Assembly: GCA_033763795.1 (NCBI GenBank)
Contig: JANRJV010000040.1
Coordinates: 14,956-78,955, forward strand
Direction: 5' to 3'
Source: JAEUIV01 sp033763795
GTDB lineage: Bacteria; Planctomycetota; Phycisphaerae; Phycisphaerales; UBA1924
Length of the DNA stretch: 64,000 nucleotides
Of the stretch, positions 8,445 to 15,875 are shown one piece after another. How positions within the stretch are numbered: position 1 is the stretch's first letter; each line of letters starts with the position of its first letter. The translations under genes and the position numbers were made by a program. The notes beneath the pieces were generated by a model. It was not told the DNA's origin, searched no databases, and worked only from the letters and a program-made list of their open reading frames with translations.

Positions 8445-10064
8445 TTGGCGGAAGTGCCGGCCTGGAGCGGAGTGCGCCGGGCGGACCTCATTCCCTTCCG
8501 AGACACAGTGCGACGGGAGGGGCCCGGGTCCGCAAGCGATTTCAGAGAATCTCCGCCGGAGGTTCGGGCCGATGAAAGCTGCGTGCCCGCGTTCTCGGTC
8601 GCTCCTGACGCTCCGCCCGGCGGGCCTGCTCGTGCGAGCGGGCCCGGTGGGCTGGTGATCCCGGCGGAGGTCGGCGGCTGCCTGAAACGGGCGCTGCGGC
8701 TGATTCAGGAGGGAAAGGGGCTGGAGGCGGCAGATTGGGTAGCCGCGGCGGCGGTGGCGGATATTCAGAAGCACAACCTGGCGTTCCTGGCGACGGCTGT
8801 CGGCGCGGGGTTCATTGCGGATGTGTACGGGAGGTGTTTGACCGCCGAGGGGCTGGGCGTGGCGCCGTGGCGGGCTCCGGAGGGTGCGCGGGGGCGACCT
8901 TCGGACGGTGGGCACGCGCTGTATGTGCTGCCGGCGCTCGCGCCGGGGATGGCGGCGGCGCAGCGGCTGCTGAGGCTCCTGGAGTCGCGGCCGGCGGGAG
9001 GGGGGCGGGTGAGCGTGCTCGTGGCGGAGGAGTTCACGCGGCGGAAGCCGGAGTGCCGGGCGGTCGGGTGGCCCGAGGCGCCGTCGAGCGAGATCGGGGC
9101 GGCGCTCGTGGCGCGACTGCGCGCGGCGGGGATCGATCCGGTGATCCTGCCGACGGAGGGAAGCTACGCGGACGGCGCTCGGGCGGGCGTGCGGGTGGCG
9201 CGGGAACTGGCGGCGGACGCGGCGATGTTCATCGCGAGCCCTGCGTGCCCCGTGCAAGCGGGGATGGCGATGGCGCGCGTGGCGCCGCTGCAGGTGGTGC
9301 AGAACATCGGGGCGCCGCTGCTGACGCGGGGCGTCGATCGGGTCGTGTACCACAACCCGCGCACGTTCGAGGTCGATCAGCCGGAGCTTGCGCGGCGGGG
9401 CATAGGCGGGGTGCTCGCCCCGAGCGTGGGGACAGACGCGCGGGCGGGGCTTGAAGCTGTGGCGCTGCCGCGGCGGGCGCTGGGCTTGCCGGAGCGGCCG
9501 AGCCGGGTGGTCGTGTGCGCGGGCAACAAGCTGCCCGAGCGGATGCTGGCGGGGACGTTCGCGGCGGATCTCGGGAAGTTCCTCGGGAGACACCCGGACG
9601 TGTGGTGGCTGGGGATCGGTCGCGGCGATCTGGGCCCCGCGCTCGCGATCGTGGAGCGCGAGGGCGGCGCGGACGCGCGGCGGCGCTGCGTGCTGACCGG
9701 CGCGCTCGAGGACATCCGGCCGGCGGTGAAGGCGTGCGACGTGTTTCTCAGCGAGTACCCGGAGGGCGGGTGCAACACCGTTCTGGAATCGATGGCGTGC
9801 GGCGTGCCGGCGGTGGCGCTCAGGCCGAGCGGAGTCGCCGGGCACACGGCGAGCGTCGCGGCGACGCTGCTGGATGACGGCGAGGGGTCCGGCTGCGCGA
9901 CGGTCGGGGCGTATTGGGGGCGTGTGGCGCTGCTCGTCAGCGACGGCGCGGCGCACGCGGCGGAGTCCCGGCGGCAGCTTGAGCGCGTCCGCGAAAAGTT
10001 CAGCGATGAGGCGACGCGGACGGTGTATGAGCGCAGCATGACGCCGGGCGGCTTCGCGGCGTGA
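8445..10064 (+). CDS. GT-B fold glycosyltransferase, SPINDLY/GT41- or GT4-like
   Basis: A long frame of 539 residues whose C-terminal half reads as a GT-B nucleotide-sugar binding domain: VYHNPRTFEV near 296, then DVFLSEYPEGGCNTVLESMA near 435-455, the classical acidic/Gly-rich donor-binding motif. The N-terminal half has an Ala-rich helical domain and a Rossmann-like acceptor part. This suggests transfer of a sugar to a protein or carbohydrate in the cytoplasm. The first 65-70 codons are Pro/Gly/Ala-rich and unlike the family, and no ribosome site supports the ATG at 8445, so the real start may lie downstream, for example at the GTG near 8655. It is divergent from the propeller gene. Confidence 0.75.
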   Translation: MAEVPAWSGVRRADLIPFRDTVRREGPGSASDFRESPPEVRADESCVPAFSVAPDAPPGGPARASGPGGLVIPAEVGGCLKRALRLIQEGKGLEAADWVAAAAVADIQKHNLAFLATAVGAGFIADVYGRCLTAEGLGVAPWRAPEGARGRPSDGGHALYVLPALAPGMAAAQRLLRLLESRPAGGGRVSVLVAEEFTRRKPECRAVGWPEAPSSEIGAALVARLRAAGIDPVILPTEGSYADGARAGVRVARELAADAAMFIASPACPVQAGMAMARVAPLQVVQNIGAPLLTRGVDRVVYHNPRTFEVDQPELARRGIGGVLAPSVGTDARAGLEAVALPRRALGLPERPSRVVVCAGNKLPERMLAGTFAADLGKFLGRHPDVWWLGIGRGDLGPALAIVEREGGADARRRCVLTGALEDIRPAVKACDVFLSEYPEGGCNTVLESMACGVPAVALRPSGVAGHTASVAATLLDDGEGSGCATVGAYWGRVALLVSDGAAHAAESRRQLERVREKFSDEATRTVYERSMTPGGFAA

Positions 10065-10097
10065 AGAGCCGAGGGAAGGGACGGGGCTCCGGCGGGC

Positions 10098-12104
10098 TCA
10101 GGAATCTTCGGCTGGGGGCTGCGGGGCGGGGGCGGCGGGCCCTGCGGCGGGGGGCGCGGGGGTGAAGGCGGCGGCGCTCTTCATCCCGCGCGTGGTCTTG
10201 ACTCTGCCTCCAAGTCGCTTGGGAGGGAGCATGCTGGGCACGATGCCCCCCGGGAACTTCGTGGCGTCGACGACGGTCGGCGCGGGCACCGGGGGCGGGG
10301 CGGCGCGGCTGACCGACTTCTTCGCCTCGGTGCGGACGTCGTCGGCCTCGCGGCGTGCGCGGATGTCCGAGGGGACGGGGCCGGGCTTGAAGTCGGGGTA
10401 GGTCTTCTCGGGGATATGGATGTTGGCGAGCTTCTCGATGGCGGTGAGCAGGTCGCCCTGCTCGGGGGTGACGAGCGACCATGCGACGCCGCGGCGGCCG
10501 GCGCGGGCGGTGCGGCCGATGCGGTGGATGTAGACCTCGGGATCTTCCGGGAGGTCGTAGTTGACGACGTGGCTGATGCCCTCGACGTCGAGGCCCCGTG
10601 CGGCGAGGTCGGACGCGACGAGGACGCCCAGCTCGCCCGCGCGGAGGCGGCGCATGACGCTGTTGCGCTTGCCCTGGTACATGTCGCCGTGGATGGCGTG
10701 GGCGTCGATGTTCTTGCCCTGCAGGTACTTCGCGAGGTCGTCGACGGTGCGCTTCATCCGGCAGAAGACGACGGTGAGGTCGGGTTCTTCGTGGCGGAGG
10801 ATGTGGGCGAGCATGGCGCGCTTGTCCCACGGCTGGACGGCGATGTAGTGCTGCTCGACGAGCGAGACTGTGAGCGAGCCGCCGGTCGTCACGAGCTTGA
10901 CCGGATCCTTCATGAAGGTGCGGGCCAGCTTCTCGATTTCGTCCGAGATAGTGGCGGAGACGAAGACGGTCTGGTGGGCCTGCTTGATGCTGGAGAGGAT
11001 GCGCTTGATGTCGTCGCGGAAGCCGATGTCGAGCATGCGGTCGACCTCGTCGAGGATGGCGACGCGGACGTTGCGGAGGTGGACGTGTCCCCGCTCGACC
11101 ATGTCCATGAGGCGGCCCGGGGTGGCCACGATGATCTCCGGGCCCTTGTCGAGCTGGCGGGCCTGGGCGCCGACGTTCTGCCCGCCGTAGACCGCCGAGA
11201 TGCGCACGGGGGTGAACTTGCCGAGGTCGGCGAGCTCGGCGGCGATCTGGATGGCCAGCTCGCGGGTCGGAGCGAGGATGAGCGACTGGAAGGGCATCTC
11301 GCGCTGGGCGATGTGGTAGAGCGGGAGGCCGAAGGCGGCCGTCTTGCCGGTGCCCGTGCGCGACTGGCCCAGCACGTCCTTGCCAGCGATGACGAGGGGG
11401 ATCAGCTCGCTCTGGATCTTGGTGGGGTTCGTGAAACCGGCGGCCTCGATGCCCTTGAGCACGCTGTTGCGCAGGCCCAGCTCGGCGAAGGAGCTGCCCT
11501 CGAAGATCTCCTCCCAGTGCTCGTTGGACCGCTCGAGCTTGGCCCGCTCGCGGCGGGGGCGGGGCTCGGGCTGGTCCGGGTCTGTCGAATCTTCATCGTG
11601 AGCGGACGGGGAGTGGTCGCGTCCGGGGCCCGAGGCGGGCGAGCCCTCGGCCTGCGGATTCTCTGAGCCCTGGCCCCGGCCCTTGCCGCGGCGGCGACGG
11701 CGGCGGCGCTGGCCATCCTCTCCCGGCGCGCCCTGGGGCTGGGCCGGGCGGGCGGGTCCGGGAGCGTCACCGGCGTCATCGGAGTTTTCGTCGCTAGACG
11801 ATTCTCCGCCTTCGTGGGGCGAGTCTTGGGCGGAGTCGCTGAGGTCCGGGTTGGACGGGTCCTGCCCGGGGGCCTGGGCGGCGTCGCCGGCTGAGCGGCC
11901 TCGCCTGCCCCGACCGCCGCGGCGGCGCCGGCGCTTCCGCGGGGCGTCCTCGCCTCCGGGAGCGGGGTCGCCCTGGCCGGGTTCACCGGCGGGCGGGCCG
12001 TCCTGGGCCGACCCCTGGCGGGGCGCGCCGGGCTCGCGGTCGGGGCCGTCGGGAGTGGACTGGGGCTCGGGCGGAATCGAAGCGTCGTTGTGTGGATCGT
12101 TCAT
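10098..12104 (-). CDS. DEAD-box ATP-dependent RNA helicase with long disordered N-terminus
   Basis: A 668-aa RNA helicase. Residues 1-195 are disordered, with two Arg-rich clusters (56-70 and 133-143) split by acidic Ser/Asp stretches, probably an RNA-binding tail. The helicase core follows: Q motif near 205-231, Walker A SRTGTGKT (248-255), PTRELA (279-284), motif II at 352-355, SAT (383-385) and HRIGRTARAGR (527-537). Motif II reads DEVD instead of DEAD. Such enzymes unwind short RNA duplexes in ribosome assembly and mRNA decay. The start at 12104 begins the charged tail; the open frame continues upstream without support. The RhlE/CsdA-like subgroup is a guess. Confidence 0.92.
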   Translation of the reverse strand: MNDPHNDASIPPEPQSTPDGPDREPGAPRQGSAQDGPPAGEPGQGDPAPGGEDAPRKRRRRRGGRGRRGRSAGDAAQAPGQDPSNPDLSDSAQDSPHEGGESSSDENSDDAGDAPGPARPAQPQGAPGEDGQRRRRRRRGKGRGQGSENPQAEGSPASGPGRDHSPSAHDEDSTDPDQPEPRPRRERAKLERSNEHWEEIFEGSSFAELGLRNSVLKGIEAAGFTNPTKIQSELIPLVIAGKDVLGQSRTGTGKTAAFGLPLYHIAQREMPFQSLILAPTRELAIQIAAELADLGKFTPVRISAVYGGQNVGAQARQLDKGPEIIVATPGRLMDMVERGHVHLRNVRVAILDEVDRMLDIGFRDDIKRILSSIKQAHQTVFVSATISDEIEKLARTFMKDPVKLVTTGGSLTVSLVEQHYIAVQPWDKRAMLAHILRHEEPDLTVVFCRMKRTVDDLAKYLQGKNIDAHAIHGDMYQGKRNSVMRRLRAGELGVLVASDLAARGLDVEGISHVVNYDLPEDPEVYIHRIGRTARAGRRGVAWSLVTPEQGDLLTAIEKLANIHIPEKTYPDFKPGPVPSDIRARREADDVRTEAKKSVSRAAPPPVPAPTVVDATKFPGGIVPSMLPPKRLGGRVKTTRGMKSAAAFTPAPPAAGPAAPAPQPPAEDS

Positions 12105-12406
12105 GAGTGCGGCGGCGAAGGGCGGGGAGGTGGGTTGGCGAAGCTCAGGGCGGGCGCGACGGTGCGTGGGCCCAATGGGATGGCCGGCCTTGAGCCCCGG
12201 CGGACGGGGATCGGACGCCGCATGGTGAGGGGCAGCGCGAGTCCGAGGACTGTTGAGCCCCCGGGGCCCGGCCCGCGACCCGCGTCCGCGGCGTCGCCGG
12301 CTGCGCGGTCTATCCTGATCGTAGAGAACCAAGGCGGTCGATACAAGTTGGACGGTCGGGCTTCCGGCCGCTTGTCACGCGCCCGAACCCGCCTCGGAGC
12401 CGACCT
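12105..12406. other. 302-bp divergent intergenic region between the helicase and alr genes
   Basis: No gene is supported here. On the minus strand TTGTAT, 17 nt and TACGAT (12318-12346) form a weak promoter-like pair that would give the helicase mRNA a leader of about 200 nt. The alr side shows only a GGAG 7 nt before its GTG. Confidence 0.4.
12318..12346 (-). promoter_or_regulatory. Weak candidate promoter for the helicase gene
   Basis: Minus-strand TTGTAT - 17 nt - TACGAT: three matches at -35 and four at -10. It is the only spaced pair noticed in this gap, and it predicts a long 5' leader. Low confidence. Confidence 0.25.
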
Positions 12407-13669
12407 GTGCCCCCCACCAGCCGCCTCGAAGTCGACCTGACGGCGATCTCCGCGAATGTGCGCGTGATGCGGGGGATGCTGGAGTCGCGCATCGCGGGGG
12501 CGGCGGCGGGCGGTCGGGCGGTGCCGGCGACAACTCCGGGCATCTGCGCGGTTCTGAAGGCCGACGCGTACAGCCTGGGGGCGGCGCGGATCGCCAAGCG
12601 GCTGTCGATCGCGGGCGTCGAGATGCTGGCGGTGTACACGCCCGAGCAGGCGCGGGCGCTGATCGACGCGGCGATCACGGCTCCGATCCTGATGCTGATG
12701 CCGGTGCACGAGATGGAGCGAGGCGACCCCTTGTACCGGGCCGCGTCGCGCGGGCAGCTTCACTTCACGGTGCACGACCGGTCAACGCTGGACGCCCTGG
12801 CGACGATGGTCGAGAAGCTGGGGCTGCATCTCTCGGCCCATCTGGAACTGGACACGGGGATGAGCCGGGGCGGGGCGAACCTTGACGAAGCGGGCCAGTT
12901 GTTCGAGCGGATGGTGCGCATGCCGCGGATCCGCATCGCGGGGATCTTCAATCACTTCGCGTCCGCCGACACCGACGACGCGATGACGCGTCGGCAGGCG
13001 GACGATTTTTCGCGCTGGCTGGAGGAGCGGAAGGACCGCATCCCCCCCGACTGCGTGATCCACGAGGCGAATACGTTCGGCGCGTTCCGCTCGGGCGTGT
13101 ATCACCGCTCGATGGTGCGCGTGGGGCTGGCGCTGCTGGGGTACGCGTCGGAAGATTTCCACGATCGGGACGGCTTTGAGTTCGCGCCCGAGGCCGAGCG
13201 GCTGACGCCCGCGCTGCGGTGGGTGAGCCAGCTCGTGCACGTCAAGACGATCGAGGCGGGGACGAGCGTCGGGTATCAGGCGACGTGGCGCGCGGCGCGG
13301 CGGACGCGGCTGGGGCTCGTGCCGGTCGGGTATGCGGACGGGTATCCGCTGTCGCTGTCGAACGCGGCGCGGGTCGGGGTCGTGCTTTCCAGCGGGATAA
13401 AGGCCTTTGCGCCGCTGGTCGGGCGCGTGAGCATGGACCAGTTCACGGTCGATCTCACGGACGTTCCCGAGGAGCAGGTCGGGGTGGGCAGTGTGGTTGA
13501 GGTGGTGGGGAACGACCGGACGGCGCCGAACCATCTTCCCGAGCTGGCGCGCCGGGGCGGGACGATCGTGCACGAGCTGCTGTGCCGGCTGAGCGCGCGA
13601 CTGCCGCGGCAGTACATCGCGGTCGAGCAGCCGGCGGCGACTCCCGTGACGGGCGCTGTCGCGGTCTGA
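12407..13669 (+). CDS. alr: Alanine racemase
   Basis: A 420-aa fold-type III PLP enzyme that converts L-alanine to D-alanine for peptidoglycan. The PLP lysine is Lys51 in AVLKADAYSLG, and the second catalytic base is Tyr290 in GTSVGYQATW. The barrel motif HLELDTGMSRGG (145-156), NHFASAD (182-188) and the loop VGRVSMDQFTVDL (338-350) are all typical. Length is a little above the usual 360-390 aa because of an Ala/Gly-rich insert at 28-44. The start codon is GTG with GGAG 7 nt upstream. Its presence supports a cell wall containing D-alanine. The gene converges on the nudix gene with 3 bp between stops. Confidence 0.95.
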   Translation: MPPTSRLEVDLTAISANVRVMRGMLESRIAGAAAGGRAVPATTPGICAVLKADAYSLGAARIAKRLSIAGVEMLAVYTPEQARALIDAAITAPILMLMPVHEMERGDPLYRAASRGQLHFTVHDRSTLDALATMVEKLGLHLSAHLELDTGMSRGGANLDEAGQLFERMVRMPRIRIAGIFNHFASADTDDAMTRRQADDFSRWLEERKDRIPPDCVIHEANTFGAFRSGVYHRSMVRVGLALLGYASEDFHDRDGFEFAPEAERLTPALRWVSQLVHVKTIEAGTSVGYQATWRAARRTRLGLVPVGYADGYPLSLSNAARVGVVLSSGIKAFAPLVGRVSMDQFTVDLTDVPEEQVGVGSVVEVVGNDRTAPNHLPELARRGGTIVHELLCRLSARLPRQYIAVEQPAATPVTGAVAV

Positions 13670-13672
13670 GGT

Positions 13673-14233
13673 TCAGGCGGGGCGCGGCGACGCCGAGAGA
13701 TCCACGCGCAGCCTTGGCTCGGCGTCGGACCCGGCGACGATGTGCTCGAGGACTTCCTCGACGGCGCGGCGGGAGCCGGGCCACATGAACAAGGCGGGAT
13801 CGGTCGTCCAGCGCGCGCGGGAATGCTCGGGGTTCAGCGTGGGCTCCCAGGTCGGGGCGACCTCGACGCAGAAGCGCGGGGAGAGGACGATCGCGTCCAG
13901 AGCGGCGATGTAGTACGGGTGGACCTGCTCGAGCGCCCACATGGAGATGAAGTCGGCGTCGCGGGGCAGCAGCCCCACTTCTTCCGCGGCTTCGCGCAGC
14001 GCGGTCTGGAGCGCGGTTTCGCCGGCTTCGACGTGGCCCATGACGGGCTGCCAGGTTCCTCCCAGCGGGTCCGACGCGCGGAGGAGCTGGAGGAACTGGG
14101 CCCGGGCGCCGGTCCCGGCAGCGTCGGCGCGGCGGCGGAAGATGTAGACGTCGATGATGTCGGTGCGGAGGCGCGGCCCGCCGCGCGGCGTCGGGCGATA
14201 TCCGTCGTCGGGGGCGGCGTCGGTGGGAGTCAT
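13673..14233 (-). CDS. Nudix hydrolase
   Basis: A 186-aa protein with a complete Nudix box, GHVEAGETALQTALREAAEE followed by VGL (about 66-88), matching G-x5-E-x7-R-E-x2-E-E-x-G. Nudix enzymes cleave nucleoside diphosphates linked to other moieties. The ATG overlaps the pabB stop (ATGA), so the two are probably cotranslated. A Nudix dihydroneopterin triphosphate pyrophosphatase would act in the same folate pathway as PabB, which makes that role attractive, but it is inferred from position only. The tail after 160 is disordered. Confidence 0.85.
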   Translation of the reverse strand: MTPTDAAPDDGYRPTPRGGPRLRTDIIDVYIFRRRADAAGTGARAQFLQLLRASDPLGGTWQPVMGHVEAGETALQTALREAAEEVGLLPRDADFISMWALEQVHPYYIAALDAIVLSPRFCVEVAPTWEPTLNPEHSRARWTTDPALFMWPGSRRAVEEVLEHIVAGSDAEPRLRVDLSASPRPA

Positions 14234-15642
14234 CCAGCGACCTCGCGCCCGAGCGCGTGGGCGAGCACGCCGGCTTTATGCAGTGTTTCGAGCCACTCGG
14301 AGGCGGGGTCGGAATCCGCGACGATGCCGGCGCCCACCGGGAAGACGAGGTCGAAGAGGTTCGCGTCGCCCGAAGCCGCACGCCGGAGCATGGCGGTGCG
14401 GATCGCCACGTTCCACGCGGACCTGCCGCAATCGCTGATGTAGCCGATGGCGCCGCAGTATGCGGCACGGCGTCGCGGCTCGAGCATGTCGATGACCTGC
14501 ATGGCGCGGATCTTGGGCGCGCCGGTGACCGAGCCCGGCGGGAACGAGGCCCGGAGCAGGTCGGCGATGTCGCGGTCCGGGCGGAGCACTCCCGAGACGG
14601 TCGCCACGCCGTGGTACACGCCGGCGGCGTCCTGCGGGTGCGGCGCGGGGGGATCGACGGAGGACCGGCCGTGCAGCTCGATCGCTCTGGGGTCGTCGAC
14701 GGCCATTGAGCCGAAGGCACAGACGCGGCCCAGGTCGTTGCGCATCAGGTCTACGATCATGGCGAGCTCGGCGCGGTCTTTGGTGCTCTCTTTGAGCTGG
14801 CGGCGCGCGTCGTGAGCGGCCGCGGGGCGGGTGCCCTTGATAGGGCGCGTGACGACGCGGCGCGAGCGCGGGTCGAACTCGACGAAGAGCTCGGGGCTCG
14901 CGGAGACAACCGAGCGGCCGTCGCCCAGCTCGAGATAGGCGCCGAACCATGCGCCGCTGGAGGCGAGCAGCCGAGCTGCCAGGGCGCGGGGCGAGCCGGC
15001 GATTTGGGCGTGCAGGTGGTGAGAGAGGTTCGCCTGGAAGATGTCGCCCGCGCGGATCAGCTCGACGGCGCGGCGGACGTCTGATTCGAAGCGCGGCCGA
15101 CCGGTCAGCGAGCGCGGCGGGTCGACGCACGTGACGCCGGACGGCGGACCGGCCGAGGCGTCGGGGGAGAACTGCGGGAGCCGGTCGGCGTTGCCCACGA
15201 CGAACCATGCGCCCGAGCGCGCATCGTGCACATAGGCGCCGGGGCAGTGCTGCATCTCGAGGTCGGGCCAGTCGCTCCAGAGCTGGGCGGCGGGCTCGCC
15301 CGCGCGGGCCGAGGCGCACGGTTCGAGCCTGCGACCCAGGTCGTAGGAGAGGGAGGCGATCCAGCCGCCGACGAACGGGAGATCCTCCGGGATCCGGGAC
15401 GCCGGCGCAGCGGTCCTGATGAGAGCGAGGGGATCGGCCGACGCGTCGTGGGGGGAGAGCCGCGTTGAGCCGACGGGCCTGGCGAAAATCGACCAGCGAT
15501 TGCGGGGTCCGGCGGGCGTTCCGCCGCTGACGAGGGCGGCCAGCGGCTCGGTTTCGGGCCACTGCGCCAGCAGGTCCAAGGGCCCGAGGCGCCAGCCGAG
15601 CTGGCGGACGATCGAGCGCGGCGCAGCGACGGCGACGGTCAT
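14230..15642 (-). CDS. pabB: Aminodeoxychorismate synthase component I
   Basis: A 470-aa chorismate-binding enzyme. The chorismate pocket residues PIKGTRP lie at 267-273; the Lys in PIKGT separates PabB from anthranilate synthase TrpE, which has Ala there. Other family marks are GDIFQANLS (199-207), IVDLMRNDLGRVC, and the GAPKIRAMQVIDMLEP block. With a glutaminase partner it makes 4-amino-4-deoxychorismate for folate. No pabA or pabC is adjacent. The gene is first of a two-gene unit with the nudix gene. A TATCAT hexamer ends 7 nt before the ATG and there is no Shine-Dalgarno, so the message may be leaderless. Confidence 0.92.
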   Translation of the reverse strand: MTVAVAAPRSIVRQLGWRLGPLDLLAQWPETEPLAALVSGGTPAGPRNRWSIFARPVGSTRLSPHDASADPLALIRTAAPASRIPEDLPFVGGWIASLSYDLGRRLEPCASARAGEPAAQLWSDWPDLEMQHCPGAYVHDARSGAWFVVGNADRLPQFSPDASAGPPSGVTCVDPPRSLTGRPRFESDVRRAVELIRAGDIFQANLSHHLHAQIAGSPRALAARLLASSGAWFGAYLELGDGRSVVSASPELFVEFDPRSRRVVTRPIKGTRPAAAHDARRQLKESTKDRAELAMIVDLMRNDLGRVCAFGSMAVDDPRAIELHGRSSVDPPAPHPQDAAGVYHGVATVSGVLRPDRDIADLLRASFPPGSVTGAPKIRAMQVIDMLEPRRRAAYCGAIGYISDCGRSAWNVAIRTAMLRRAASGDANLFDLVFPVGAGIVADSDPASEWLETLHKAGVLAHALGREVAG

Positions 15643-15649
15643 TGGGCGG

Positions 15650-15655
15650 ATGATA
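15650..15655 (-). promoter_or_regulatory. Possible -10 element next to the pabB start
   Basis: Minus-strand TATCAT matches five of six -10 positions and ends 7 nt before the ATG at 15642. No good -35 was found. It fits the leaderless pattern seen at several genes in this window. Confidence 0.35.
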
Positions 15656-15875
15656 GGAACGCGCTCGGGTGGGGCGCGGCGCGGGGGGGGTGAATGATCC
15701 TGAGGCGCGTCCGCCGCTGGTGGAGGCGCGATACACTCGCTTCCCCGCCCGGCGGCCCAGCGCCGCGGGCGCCTCTGCCATCATGGCGTCGTCGGCGGCG
15801 CGAGGGAACGCGTCGGACGAACGCTGAAACACCCGCACGCCCGGGCTCGGGCCCGGTGCTGGAGACCTTTCTTCC

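Noticed and set aside
6281..8575. Plus-strand frame of 764 codons rich in Val, Gly, Asp and Glu
   Set aside because: It mirrors the propeller gene; its apparent repeats are the complement of the PD40 repeats.
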